From Paenirhodobacter ferrireducens (GTDB taxonomy: Bacteria; Pseudomonadota; Alphaproteobacteria; Rhodobacterales; Rhodobacteraceae): a DNA stretch of 55,799 bases. Location of the stretch: positions 1 through 55,799 of the forward strand of contig NZ_SAVB01000017.1 in the NCBI RefSeq assembly GCF_004022265.1, written 5' to 3'. The translations under genes were made by a program, and so were the position numbers. The notes beneath the pieces are model-generated. The model saw only the letters and a list, made by a program, of their open reading frames with translations, ran no database searches and was not told the origin of the DNA. Below, piece by piece: positions 34,366 to 43,135 of this stretch (position 1 is the stretch's first letter; each line of letters opens with the position of its first letter).

Positions 34366-36269
34366 CGGCGGGCTCCGTCGATCAGGGCGGCGAGTTCGCG
34401 CGCGGAGAAGGGTTTTTGCAGCACCGCGCAGGGGGCAGAGGCGCGCAGCGGATCGCCGGGCGGCAGCGAGGTCATCAGCACCACCGGCACCCGCGGCGCA
34501 AGCCGGCGTGCGAGGTCGACGCCCGTCGCCTCGCCCGGCAGCTGGATGTCGGAGAGCACCATCGCGATATCGGGCAGCGCGGAAAGCGCCTCGGCCTCGG
34601 TCACGCTTGCCGCCTCGATCACCGTGTGGCCCAGGCCGCGCAGCATCTCGCGCACATCGGCGCGGATGTCGTCGTTGTCCTCGACCAGCAGCACCAGCAT
34701 CGGCGCGGCCGGCGCGCCGGCGGGCCGCAGCGGCAGGCGCAGGGTGACGCACGCGCCCTCCTCGGTGTTCTCGAGCTGCACGGTGCCGCCCGCAAGCTTC
34801 GTCTGGTCATAGACCATCGACAGGCCAAGCCCCGAACCCTCGCCGCCCTTCGTGGTGAAGAACGGATCGAGCCCGCGGGAGAGCGCCTCGGCCGAGAAGC
34901 CGGGGCCGGTGTCGGTGACGGAAATCTCGACCCAGGTGTCGCGCACCGGATGCAGCTCGACCCGGATCTTTCCGCCGCGCGGCCCCATCGCGTCGCGCGC
35001 GTTCAGAAGCAGGTTCAGCAGGCTGTCCTGCAGCTGCCCCGGATCGACCAGAACCGGCCGGTCGAGCCCGCCGACGAAGGTCTCGAGCCGGATCGCATCG
35101 CCAAGCGTCGGGCGCGCCATCGCGGCGATATCCTCGACCAGCGGGCGCAACTCGACCGCTTCGGGGCGCAGCGCGCGGCGACCCGAAATCGCGGCGATCC
35201 GGTCCAGCAACGTGCCACCGCGCCGCGCCGCGGCCAGCGTGCCGCGGGCGATCTCGGCCGCGGCGGGGGGCAGGTCGGGCAAGCGCGCAAGCCGCCCCTG
35301 CAGGCCGAGAATGACGGTGAGCAGGTTCGCGAAATCATGCGCAAGCCCCGAGGTCAGATGCCCCGCGAGCTCGCGCTTGGCCGATTGGGCGAGTGCGGCG
35401 CGCGCCTGCGCCTCGTGCGTGACATCGGTCGAGAGGATATAGACGCCGGCCACCTCGCCCGCCGCATCGCGATCGGGGGTCAGCGCCACCCGCACCCGCC
35501 GCCCCGACGGGGTATGGGTGATCTCGCGCACATTCGCCTCGCCGGCCAGCGCCTGCAGGAAGCCGGGCTCGAGCCGCGCGAAGGTGTCGGCCCCCAGCGT
35601 CTCGGAAGCATGGCGGCCGACCGGGTCGAGCACAGCGCCCGGCATCACCGAGGGCAGCTTGCGGTTCGAGAAGGTATAGATCAGCCCACGGTCCACATGC
35701 GCGATATGGGCGGGCATCATCTCGGTCACCTGCCGCGTGCGCGCCTCGATCGCCGTCAGCTCGCGCTGCGTCTCGGCGAGCGCGGCATTCGTCGCGCCAA
35801 GCTCGCGGTTCGCCGTCGCCAGCCGTTCGGCATGGTCGAGCACCTGCACCGACAGCTCCTGCGAGCGGGCGCGCAGCAACCCCTCCTGACGCTTGATCTC
35901 GGTGATGTCGGTATAGACCGTGACCCAGCCGCCCTGCGCGAGCGGCGCTCCCTCGACCGCGATCGTGCGGCCGTTCGCCCGCGCGCGCTCCATGTAATGC
36001 GGCGCGAAGGTCCGCGCCTGCGCGACGCGCAGCCGCACCGCCTCCTCGAGATCGGTGACAGGCCCGTATTCGCCGCGGGTCACGAGAAAGCGGATGGTGT
36101 CCTCGAATGGCGTGCCCGGACGGGTCAGCGCCTCGGGCAGATCGAACATCAGCGCGAATGGCCGGTTGCACACCGCCAGCCGCAACTCGCTGTCATAGAT
36201 CGACAGCGCCTGGCCGATCATGTTCAGCCCGGCCTCCATCAGCCGCGCATGGGTGTCCTCTGCCGTCAT
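34362..36269 (-). CDS. PAS-containing hybrid sensor histidine kinase
   Basis: A 635-residue soluble hybrid kinase with no membrane helix, so it senses a cytoplasmic signal. The order is PAS-type domain (about 15-125), coiled coil (about 125-180), second PAS (about 183-285), phosphoacceptor helix with His311 in GLAHDFANLLTV, ATPase domain (N-box LLNARDAMG, G-box DTGPGFS, GSGLGLSM; about 405-515), and a C-terminal receiver with Asp574 in VLSDIQLPG and Lys619. It is coupled to the OmpR-type regulator. Its divergent position next to an acyl-CoA ligase suggests it may sense the acid or its CoA ester (inference). Confidence 0.92.
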   Translation of the reverse strand: MTAEDTHARLMEAGLNMIGQALSIYDSELRLAVCNRPFALMFDLPEALTRPGTPFEDTIRFLVTRGEYGPVTDLEEAVRLRVAQARTFAPHYMERARANGRTIAVEGAPLAQGGWVTVYTDITEIKRQEGLLRARSQELSVQVLDHAERLATANRELGATNAALAETQRELTAIEARTRQVTEMMPAHIAHVDRGLIYTFSNRKLPSVMPGAVLDPVGRHASETLGADTFARLEPGFLQALAGEANVREITHTPSGRRVRVALTPDRDAAGEVAGVYILSTDVTHEAQARAALAQSAKRELAGHLTSGLAHDFANLLTVILGLQGRLARLPDLPPAAAEIARGTLAAARRGGTLLDRIAAISGRRALRPEAVELRPLVEDIAAMARPTLGDAIRLETFVGGLDRPVLVDPGQLQDSLLNLLLNARDAMGPRGGKIRVELHPVRDTWVEISVTDTGPGFSAEALSRGLDPFFTTKGGEGSGLGLSMVYDQTKLAGGTVQLENTEEGACVTLRLPLRPAGAPAAPMLVLLVEDNDDIRADVREMLRGLGHTVIEAASVTEAEALSALPDIAMVLSDIQLPGEATGVDLARRLAPRVPVVLMTSLPPGDPLRASAPCAVLQKPFSARELAALIDGARR

Positions 36270-36464
36270 CCTCTCTCCTCCCCCGCCATCGCTAGCATCC
36301 CGGCGGGGCCCGGCAAAGGGGCAAGGGCTGCCGGAAAGGATTCGTTAGATTTCGGAAAAAGTCAGGAAAACTTTGACCCGCAGCCTTCAGGCATGACGCG
36401 GCGGGCGATGGAGGAATCGCCTCCCGCGGCGAGGACGCCGGGCGACCGGCGTGAGGGAGGACAC
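36270..36464. promoter_or_regulatory. Divergent control region, sensor kinase / acyl-CoA ligase operon
   Basis: A 195-base gap with an AT-richer core around 36335-36375 (for example TTTCGGAAAAAGTCAGG). This is the natural place for the OmpR-type regulator to bind. I could not pick direct repeats with confidence. Confidence 0.4.
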
Positions 36465-38438
36465 ATGGCGGACAGAACGGCGGCGGAGCACTCCGCGCAG
36501 TCGATTCCTGCGCTTCTGGCGCGGAACGTGGCGCGGTATGGCGGCTATCCGGCCTATCGCGAAAAGGAATTCGGGATCTGGCAAAGCTGGACCTGGGCCC
36601 AGGCGGACGAGGAGATCCGCGCCCTGGCGATGGGGCTGCTGAGCCTTGGCGTCGCCCGCGGCGATCACATCGCGATCATCGGGCGCAACCGCCCGGCGCA
36701 TTACTGGGCGATGGTCGCGGCACAGATGTGCGGCGCGGTGCCGGTGCCGCTCTATCAGGATGCGGTGGCCGAGGAGATGGCCTATGTCCTTGGCCATTGC
36801 GGCGCGCGTTTCGTGCTGTGCGGCGATCAGGAACAGGTCGACAAGGTCGTGGAGATCGAGGACCGGATCCACACGATCGAGCACGTGATGTACACCGACA
36901 AGCGCGGCATGCGGAAATACGACCATTCCCGCATGAACGCGCTGGCCGATGTGATCGCCGAGGGCAAGGCCGGGCACTACCGCTATCAGGAAGAGCTCGA
37001 GGCCCGCATCGCCGAGCTGACCTATGACAGCACCTGCGTGATGCTCTACACCTCCGGCACCACCGGCAAGCCGAAGGGCGTGGTTCTGTCGAACCGCAAC
37101 ATCATCGAGACGGCGAAGAACTCGGTCTCCTTCGACAAGCTCACGCGGATGGAAGAGGTGCTCGCCTATCTGCCGATGGCCTGGGTGGGCGATTTCATCT
37201 TCTCGGTCGGGCAGGCCTATTGGGCGGGCTTCACCGTGAACTGCCCGGAAAACGCCGCGACGATGATGACCGACCTGCGCGAGATCGGGCCGACCTATTT
37301 CTTCGCCCCGCCGCGGGTGTTCGAGGGCCAGCTGACCCAGGTGATGATCCGCATGGAAGATGCGGGGCGGGTGAAGAAGTGGCTCTTCGACCATTACATG
37401 GCGCTGGCCCGCCGGGTCGGCCCCGCGATCCTCGACGGCGAGCCCGTCGGCATGCTCGACCGGCTGCGCTATGCGCTTGGCGGGTTCTTCATCTACGGGC
37501 CGCTGAAGAACACGCTCGGCTTCTCGCGCATCCGCGTCGGCTATACCGCGGGCGAGGCGATCGGGCCCGAGATCTTCGACTTCTACCGCTCGCTCGGGAT
37601 CAACCTGAAGCAGCTCTACGGCCAGACCGAGGCCTCGGTCTTCATCACCCAGCAGCCCGACGGTCAGGTCCGCTCCGACACCGTCGGCGTGCCCTCGCCG
37701 GGCGTCGAGGTGAAGATCGGCGAGAACGGTGAAGTCTACTATCGCTCGCCGGGCACTTTCGTCGAGTATTACAACAACCCCGACAGCACCGCCTCGACCA
37801 AGGACGCCGAGGGCTGGGTTGCCACGGGGGATGCGGGGTTCTTCGAGGAAGGCTCGGGGCACCTGCGCATCATCGACCGCGCCAAGGACGTCGGCAAACT
37901 GGCCGATGGCCGGCTCTTCGCTCCCAAATACGTGGAAAACAAGCTCAAGTTCTACCCAAGCATTCTTGAGGCTGTCGTCTTTGGCGCGGGTCGCGACCGC
38001 TGCACCGCCTTCATCAACATCGACCTGACCGCGGTCGGCAACTGGGCCGAGCGCAACAACATCGCCTATGCCTCCTATCAGGAACTGGCCGGGCACCCGA
38101 AGGTCTATGACATGATCCGCGGTCACATCGACGAGGTGAACGCCTCGGTGGCGCGCGACCCGATGCTCTCCGGCTGCCAGATCCACCGCTTCCTGATCCT
38201 GCACAAGGAACTCGACGCGGACGATGGCGAGATGACCCGCACCCGCAAGGTGCGCCGCAACATCGTGGCCGAGAAATACGCCGACCTGATCGACGCGCTC
38301 TATGACGGGCGCGACAGCGTCTACACCGAGACCGAGGTCACCTACGAGGACGGCCGCAAGGGGGCGATCAAGGCGACGCTGACGCTTGCCGACGCGACCG
38401 TCGCTCCCGGGGTGCAGCTGGCGGAGGCCGCAGAATGA
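36465..38438 (+). CDS. Long-chain-type acyl-CoA synthetase (AMP-forming)
   Basis: A 657-residue ANL-superfamily ligase that converts a carboxylic acid to its CoA thioester through an acyl-adenylate. The P-loop is YTSGTTGKPKG (195-205), the A5-type motif is YGQTEASVF, and A7/A8 are VATGDAGFF and IIDRAKDVGK. Its length and a C-terminal extension resemble FadD15/FAA1-type long-chain ligases. GAGGGAGG lies six bases before the ATG. It heads an operon with a branched-chain-amino-acid-type ABC importer, and its stop overlaps the next gene (ATGA), so import and activation are linked. Confidence 0.9.
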   Translation: MADRTAAEHSAQSIPALLARNVARYGGYPAYREKEFGIWQSWTWAQADEEIRALAMGLLSLGVARGDHIAIIGRNRPAHYWAMVAAQMCGAVPVPLYQDAVAEEMAYVLGHCGARFVLCGDQEQVDKVVEIEDRIHTIEHVMYTDKRGMRKYDHSRMNALADVIAEGKAGHYRYQEELEARIAELTYDSTCVMLYTSGTTGKPKGVVLSNRNIIETAKNSVSFDKLTRMEEVLAYLPMAWVGDFIFSVGQAYWAGFTVNCPENAATMMTDLREIGPTYFFAPPRVFEGQLTQVMIRMEDAGRVKKWLFDHYMALARRVGPAILDGEPVGMLDRLRYALGGFFIYGPLKNTLGFSRIRVGYTAGEAIGPEIFDFYRSLGINLKQLYGQTEASVFITQQPDGQVRSDTVGVPSPGVEVKIGENGEVYYRSPGTFVEYYNNPDSTASTKDAEGWVATGDAGFFEEGSGHLRIIDRAKDVGKLADGRLFAPKYVENKLKFYPSILEAVVFGAGRDRCTAFINIDLTAVGNWAERNNIAYASYQELAGHPKVYDMIRGHIDEVNASVARDPMLSGCQIHRFLILHKELDADDGEMTRTRKVRRNIVAEKYADLIDALYDGRDSVYTETEVTYEDGRKGAIKATLTLADATVAPGVQLAEAAE

Positions 38439-39253
38439 AGGACATGAACGAAGGCTGGGTCACCGCCGACGGCCGCAAGATCGGTGGCGTGCTGATGGAG
38501 CTGCGCAACATCACGCTGAAGTTCGGCGGGGTGACGGCGATCAAGGACATCAGCTTCGACATCCGCGACGGCGAGATCCGCGCGATCATCGGCCCGAACG
38601 GCGCCGGCAAATCCTCGATGCTGAACGTGATCTCGGGCTTTTACGTGCCGACCGAGGGCTCGGTCTGGTTCAAGGGCTATCAGCGCGGGCCGATGAAGCC
38701 CTATCAGGTCGCCCAACTCGGCATCGCGCGCACCTTCCAGAACATCGCGCTCTTCGACGGCATGTCGGTGCTCGACAACATCATGACCGGGCGGCTGACG
38801 CTGATGAAATCGGGGCTCTTCAGCCAGGCTTTCTGGTGGGGCGGCGCGAGCCGCGAGGAAGAGGCGCATCGCGAAAAGGTCGAGAAGATCATCGACTTTC
38901 TGGAGATCCAGAACATCCGGAAAACGCCTGTCGGTCGCCTGCCATACGGGCTGAAGAAGCGCGTCGAGCTGGCGCGCGCCCTGGCCGCCGAGCCGAAGAT
39001 CCTGCTGCTCGACGAGCCGATGGCGGGGATGAACGTCGAGGAGAAGGAGGACATGTGCCGCTTCATCCTCGACGTGAACGACGAGTTCGGCACCACCATC
39101 GTGCTGATCGAGCACGACATGGGCGTGGTGATGGACCTGAGCGACCGCGTGGTGGTGATGGATTACGGCAAGAAGATCGGCGACGGCCCGCCCGAGGAGG
39201 TGCGCAGCAACCAGGCCGTGATCGACGCCTATCTGGGGGTGGCCCATGACTGA
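38435..39253 (+). CDS. ABC importer ATPase, LivG-like
   Basis: A 272-residue ATPase of the branched-chain amino acid importer class. Walker A is GPNGAGKSS (about 49-57), Walker B is ILLLDEPMAGMN, and the signature region reads LPYGLKKRVELARAL, degenerate as often in LivG. It has a characteristic long insertion (FWWGGASREEEAHREKVEKIIDFL) before the signature. The start lies in the ligase stop. It pairs with the LivF-like ATPase at 43136-43957. Confidence 0.92.
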   Translation: MKDMNEGWVTADGRKIGGVLMELRNITLKFGGVTAIKDISFDIRDGEIRAIIGPNGAGKSSMLNVISGFYVPTEGSVWFKGYQRGPMKPYQVAQLGIARTFQNIALFDGMSVLDNIMTGRLTLMKSGLFSQAFWWGGASREEEAHREKVEKIIDFLEIQNIRKTPVGRLPYGLKKRVELARALAAEPKILLLDEPMAGMNVEEKEDMCRFILDVNDEFGTTIVLIEHDMGVVMDLSDRVVVMDYGKKIGDGPPEEVRSNQAVIDAYLGVAHD

Positions 39254-39288
39254 CGCCCGTCCGCAACCGAACTCGAAGGGAGGCCGCC

Positions 39289-40275
39289 ATGCCTGACCAG
39301 CTGCTTTACGCGATGGAAGTGACCCTGAACGGCCTGATGGCGGGGGTGATGTATGCGCTCGTCGCACTCGGCTTCGTGCTGATCTACAAGGCCTCGGGCA
39401 TCTTCAACTATGCGCAGGGGGTGCTTGCGCTCTTTGCCGCGCTGACGCTTGTCGGCATCCAGCAGGGGCAGGTGCCCTTCGCCCATGTCATCAACGCGAT
39501 CACCGGCGGGCATCTCGAAAGCTTCGGCTGGCAGCTGCCCTCGATCCTCGCGATCGGGCTCACCGCCGGGGTGATGGTGCTGCTGGCGATCGTCATCGAG
39601 AAGCTGGTGCTGAAGCATCTGGTGGGCCAGGCCGAGATCATCCTCTTCATGGCGACGATCGGGCTGGCCTATTTCCTCGAGGGCTTCGGCGACGTGATGT
39701 GGGGCGCCGACATCAAGACGCTGGACGTCGGCCTGCCGCAGGGCATCAACGAGACGCTCGAGAGCGTGACCGACGGCCTCTTCGGCTATGGCTTCTTCGT
39801 CGACAATCTCGACATCGTCGCGGCGCTGGTCGCGGTGGCGCTGGTCACGGCGCTGACCCTCTTCAGCCAGTATTCGAAACAGGGCCGCGCCCTGCGCGCG
39901 GTGGCCGACGACCACCAGGCGGCGCTCTCGGTCGGGATCTCGCTGCGCTTCATCTGGGTGCTGGTGTGGTCGATCGCAGGCATCGTCGCGCTCGTCGCCG
40001 GGATCATGTGGGGCTCGAAATCGGGCGTGCAGTTCTCGCTCAGCCTGATTGCGCTGAAGGCGCTGCCGGTGCTGATGCTGGGTGGCTTCACCTCGATCCC
40101 CGGCGCGATCGTCGGCGGTCTCATCATCGGCATGGGCGAGAAGCTGTTCGAGTTCTTCCTCGGCCCGCTGATCGGCGGCGCCACCGAGAACTGGTTCGCC
40201 TATGTGCTCGCCCTCGTCTTCCTCGTGTTCCGGCCGCAGGGCCTGTTCGGCGAACGCATCATCGAGCGGGTGTGA
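39289..40275 (+). CDS. ABC importer permease, LivH-like
   Basis: A 328-residue membrane subunit with about eight helices. The start MEVTLNGLMAGVMYALVALGFVLIYKASGIFNYAQG (about 6-41) is the classic LivH opening. The second conserved block is QGRALRAVADDHQAALSVGIS near 195-215, the contact with the ATPase, and the C-terminus ends in VFRPQGLFGERI. It is 35 bases after the LivG-like gene, with a GGGAGG site. It is paired with the LivM-like permease downstream. Confidence 0.93.
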   Translation: MPDQLLYAMEVTLNGLMAGVMYALVALGFVLIYKASGIFNYAQGVLALFAALTLVGIQQGQVPFAHVINAITGGHLESFGWQLPSILAIGLTAGVMVLLAIVIEKLVLKHLVGQAEIILFMATIGLAYFLEGFGDVMWGADIKTLDVGLPQGINETLESVTDGLFGYGFFVDNLDIVAALVAVALVTALTLFSQYSKQGRALRAVADDHQAALSVGISLRFIWVLVWSIAGIVALVAGIMWGSKSGVQFSLSLIALKALPVLMLGGFTSIPGAIVGGLIIGMGEKLFEFFLGPLIGGATENWFAYVLALVFLVFRPQGLFGERIIERV

Positions 40276-40323
40276 CGATGGCTGCTAGCGCAAACACGAT
40301 TTTCGTTGAGTGCCGGGCGGGGA

Positions 40324-40412
40324 TGCGACATCCTGTCGCAGATCCGATCGCGCAGGGGCAGGGAGGCCCCGGTCGGAGGGAAGGGTTGCTGACGCGGCCC
40401 GTCATGGCCGCG
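40324..40412 (+). promoter_or_regulatory. Two hairpins in the mRNA between permease and small membrane gene
   Basis: First hairpin: arms TGCGACA and TGTCGCA around TCC (40324-40340). Second: arms CGCGGCC and GGCCGCG around CGTCAT (40393-40412). Both are perfect seven-base stems in a 162-base intercistronic stretch, unusual in this tight operon. Neither is followed by a T-run, so they are more likely to be RNA processing or stability elements than terminators. Confidence 0.5.
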
Positions 40413-40437
40413 CAAGGGATTGGGAGGTCCTTTGGTC

Positions 40438-40617
40438 ATGAAAACCTGTGCGACTGTCTTCACCATCGGTTCGGGCGCGGCGCTGGCCTTCGGCTGGATC
40501 GCGCTCGCCGCCCCGCCGGACGAACCGACGGCGCTGCACTCACTCAACATCCTACTGGCCGCGGCCGGTGCCGGGGCAGCCTTGCTCGCCTGGGCGCGTC
40601 TGAAGCGCGGCTGCTGA
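40438..40617 (+). CDS. 59-residue membrane protein inside the importer operon
   Basis: A small protein with two hydrophobic segments: residues about 5-23 (ATVFTIGSGAALAFGWIAL) and about 34-52 (LNILLAAAGAGAALLAWA), separated by a short charged loop and ending in a basic tail RLKRGC. A strong GGGAGG ribosome site lies nine bases before the ATG, and codon use matches its neighbours. It sits between the two permease genes. I do not recognise a family. A regulatory or assembly subunit of the transporter is a reasonable guess only. Confidence 0.68.
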   Translation: MKTCATVFTIGSGAALAFGWIALAAPPDEPTALHSLNILLAAAGAGAALLAWARLKRGC

Positions 40618-40666
40618 GGGGGACGGATCACGCCTTCCCCCGTACGATCAACGGGGGGAAGGCCTG

Positions 40667-41743
40667 ATGTTCTACCGCGAGGCAGGTGATTTCAAGACGA
40701 GCTACCGGGAGGACAACCAGACCTTCCCGATCCGCTTCGACCGCATGGGGTTCTATGCCGCGTTGGCCGTGGCCTATGGCGTGATTCCGCTCGTCATCGA
40801 CGACTACTGGGCGAATGCGGTCTTCGTACCCTTCCTGATCTACGCGATCGCGGCGATCGGGCTGAATATCCTCGTGGGCTATGCCGGGCAGGTCAGCCTT
40901 GGCACCGGCGGCTTCATGGCCGTGGGCGCCTATGCGGTCTACAAGCTGATGACCGCCTTCCCGGATGTGCCGGTCTTCATCCACGTGCTGCTTGCGGGTG
41001 GCATCACCGCCGCCGTGGGCGTGCTGTTCGGCCTGCCCTCGCTGCGGATCAAGGGCTTCTACCTGGCCGTGGCAACGCTTGCCGCGCAGTTCTTCCTGGT
41101 CTGGCTCTTCAACAAGGTGCCGTGGTTCTACAACTACTCGGCCTCGGGCCAGATCACCGCGCCCGACCGCAGCATGTTCGGCGTCTTCGTCACCGGCGCA
41201 CAGACCTCGGCCACCGCGAAATACATGTTCTGCCTGATCCTGCTGACGCTCGTCGCGCTGGTCGCCCGCAACCTCACCCGCGGCACCATCGGCCGCAAGT
41301 GGATGGCGATCCGCGACATGGACATCGCCGCCGAGATCATCGGGGTGAACCCGCTGACCACCAAGATCACCGCCTTCGCCGTCAGCTCGTTCTTCATCGG
41401 CATCGCCGGGGCGCTGTTCTTCTCGGTCTATCTCGGCGCGGCCGAAGTGGGCGAGGCTTTCGGCATCAACAAGTCCTTCCTGATCCTCTTCATGGTGATC
41501 ATCGGCGGGCTTGGCTCGATCTTCGGCTCCTTCGCCGGGGCGGCCTTCCTGGTGCTGCTGCCGGTGTTCCTGAAAAACGTGCTCGTCGGCGGCCTCGGCT
41601 GGCCCACCGACCTCGCCGCCCATATCGAGCTGATGATCGTGGGCGGGCTCATCATCGTCTTCCTGATCGCCGAGCCGCATGGCCTCGCCCAGCTCTGGCG
41701 GGTGGCGAAGGAGAAACTGCGCCTGTGGCCGTTCCCGCACTGA
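40667..41743 (+). CDS. ABC importer permease, LivM-like
   Basis: A 358-residue membrane subunit with about nine helices. An N-terminal soluble stretch (to about 28) precedes helix 1. The block LIYAIAAIGLNILVGYAGQVSLGTGGFMAVGAYA (about 57-90) is diagnostic of LivM. The ATPase contact region IGRKWMAIRDMDIAAEIIGVN is near 208-228. The C-terminus (PHGLAQLWRVAKEKLRLWPFP) is typical. It follows the small membrane gene by 49 bases. Confidence 0.93.
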   Translation: MFYREAGDFKTSYREDNQTFPIRFDRMGFYAALAVAYGVIPLVIDDYWANAVFVPFLIYAIAAIGLNILVGYAGQVSLGTGGFMAVGAYAVYKLMTAFPDVPVFIHVLLAGGITAAVGVLFGLPSLRIKGFYLAVATLAAQFFLVWLFNKVPWFYNYSASGQITAPDRSMFGVFVTGAQTSATAKYMFCLILLTLVALVARNLTRGTIGRKWMAIRDMDIAAEIIGVNPLTTKITAFAVSSFFIGIAGALFFSVYLGAAEVGEAFGINKSFLILFMVIIGGLGSIFGSFAGAAFLVLLPVFLKNVLVGGLGWPTDLAAHIELMIVGGLIIVFLIAEPHGLAQLWRVAKEKLRLWPFPH

Positions 41744-41798
41744 GGAGGGCGGGAAAGTCACGGGAAATCAACCGAATACGTTCTGGGAGGAATAGCGT

Positions 41799-43085
41799 AT
41801 GAAGAAGACCTTTGCAGCCCTGGTGGCCGCGGCCATCACCGCCACCGCCTTGCCGGCCTCGGCCGAACTGGTGGTGCCGAACCTGAGCTATCGCACCGGG
41901 CCCTTCGCGGCCGGCGGCATCCCCTACGCCGACGGGTTCAACGATTACTTCACCTTGCTCAACGAGCGCGACGGCGGCATCGGCGGCGAGAAGGTCGTCG
42001 TGCCGGAATGCGAGACCGCCTACAACACCGAGAAGGGTGTCGAGTGCTATGAAAGCACCAAGGGCATGGGCGCGCTCGCCTACAACCCGCTGTCGACCGG
42101 CATCACCTATCAGCTGATCCCGAAGATGGCCGCCGACGGCATCACCCTCTACACCCCGGGCTATGGCCGCACCTCGGCCGCGAACGGCAAGGTCTTCGAA
42201 TGGGTGTTCAACTACCCGGCGAACTACTGGGACGGCGCCTCGGTCGCGGTGAAATACCTGCTCGACCAGTCGGGCGGCAGCCTCGAGGGCAAGAAGATCA
42301 CCCTGCTCTACCACAACTCGGCCTATGGCAAGGAACCGATCCGCACGCTCGAGGAGCTGGCGAAGAAGCACGGCTTCAAGCTGACCACCCTGCCGATCGA
42401 CAGCCCCGGCCAGGAGCAGAAGTCGCAATGGCTGCAGGTGCGCCGCGACAAGCCCGATTACGTGCTGTTCTGGGGCTGGGGCGTGATGAACCAGGTGGCG
42501 ATCCAGGAAGCCGCGAACATCAAGTTCCCGATGGACCATTTCATCGGCATCTGGTGGTCGGGTTCGGAAAATGACGTCAAGCCCGCCGGCGCCGGCGCGA
42601 ACGGCTACAAGGCGCTGACCATGCACGGCGTCGGCACCGACTACCCGATCTACGCCGACCTGAAGAAATACGTCTACGATCCCGGCAAGGCGAGCGGCCC
42701 GGCCGAGGCCGAGGGCTCGGTGATCTATTCGCGCGGCATGTATGCCGCCGTGGTCATCGCCGAGGCGATCCGCAAGGCGCAGGAGCTGGCCGGCCATGCC
42801 AACGTCAATGCCGCCGAGGTCCGCAACGGCTTCGAGGCGCTCGAGATCACCGATGCGCGGATGGCCGAGCTGGGCCTGCCGAACTTCGGCCAGCCCTTCG
42901 CCGCCACCTGCGCCGATCACGGCGGCCCGGGCGGCGCGATGATCCAGCAGTGGGATGCGGCGGCCGGCAAGTGGACCCTCGTCACCGGCTTCATCGCCCC
43001 CGACAAGGAGGTCCTCGACCCGCTCATCGCCGCCGATTCCGAGGCCTACGCCAAGGAAGCCGGCCTCACCGAACGCTGCAAATGA
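41799..43085 (+). CDS. ABC importer periplasmic binding protein (LivK-like, type 1 fold)
   Basis: A 428-residue periplasmic receptor, longer than leucine-binding proteins (about 370). It has a Sec signal MKKTFAALVAAAITATALPASA. The mature protein begins LVVPNLSYRTGPFAAGGIPYADGFNDYF, the Peripla_BP_6 pattern. YHNSAYGKEPIRTLEELAKKHGF is near 168-190. Two cysteine pairs (VPECETAYNTEKGVECYE; the later ATCADH and C-terminal ERCK) could form disulfides. Substrate is unknown but neighbours imply a carboxylic acid rather than leucine. It has a good GGGAGGAA site. A strong hairpin follows. Confidence 0.9.
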   Translation: MKKTFAALVAAAITATALPASAELVVPNLSYRTGPFAAGGIPYADGFNDYFTLLNERDGGIGGEKVVVPECETAYNTEKGVECYESTKGMGALAYNPLSTGITYQLIPKMAADGITLYTPGYGRTSAANGKVFEWVFNYPANYWDGASVAVKYLLDQSGGSLEGKKITLLYHNSAYGKEPIRTLEELAKKHGFKLTTLPIDSPGQEQKSQWLQVRRDKPDYVLFWGWGVMNQVAIQEAANIKFPMDHFIGIWWSGSENDVKPAGAGANGYKALTMHGVGTDYPIYADLKKYVYDPGKASGPAEAEGSVIYSRGMYAAVVIAEAIRKAQELAGHANVNAAEVRNGFEALEITDARMAELGLPNFGQPFAATCADHGGPGGAMIQQWDAAAGKWTLVTGFIAPDKEVLDPLIAADSEAYAKEAGLTERCK

Positions 43086-43092
43086 CCCCCTC

Positions 43093-43114
43093 CCCCCGGC
43101 CCACGGGCCGGGGG
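43093..43114 (+). promoter_or_regulatory. Intercistronic hairpin after binding-protein gene
   Basis: A perfect 10-base stem with arms CCCCCGGCCC and GGGCCGGGGG and only two bases between (so the apical pairs open). It lies 8 bases past the binding-protein stop, 22 bases before the next ATG, with no T-run. Such stems protect upstream mRNA from 3' exonucleases and raise binding-protein levels over the rest of the operon. Confidence 0.6.
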
Positions 43115-43135
43115 ACCACCCCCACGGAGGACGCC

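Noticed and set aside
36300..36400. Direct repeats for OmpR-type binding upstream of the acyl-CoA ligase
   Set aside because: Several AAAA/GTCAGG-like words occur but no pair with consistent 10-11 base spacing could be defended.
34173..36464. N-terminal extension of the acyl-CoA ligase frame by about 760 codons
   Set aside because: The open frame continues upstream but is antisense to the histidine kinase and regulator. The ligase starts at 36465 with a clear ribosome site.
40278..40667. 130-codon frame starting just after the LivH-like gene
   Set aside because: Overlaps the better-supported 59-codon membrane gene in another phase, has no good ribosome site, and is Arg/Gly-rich without hydrophobic pattern.
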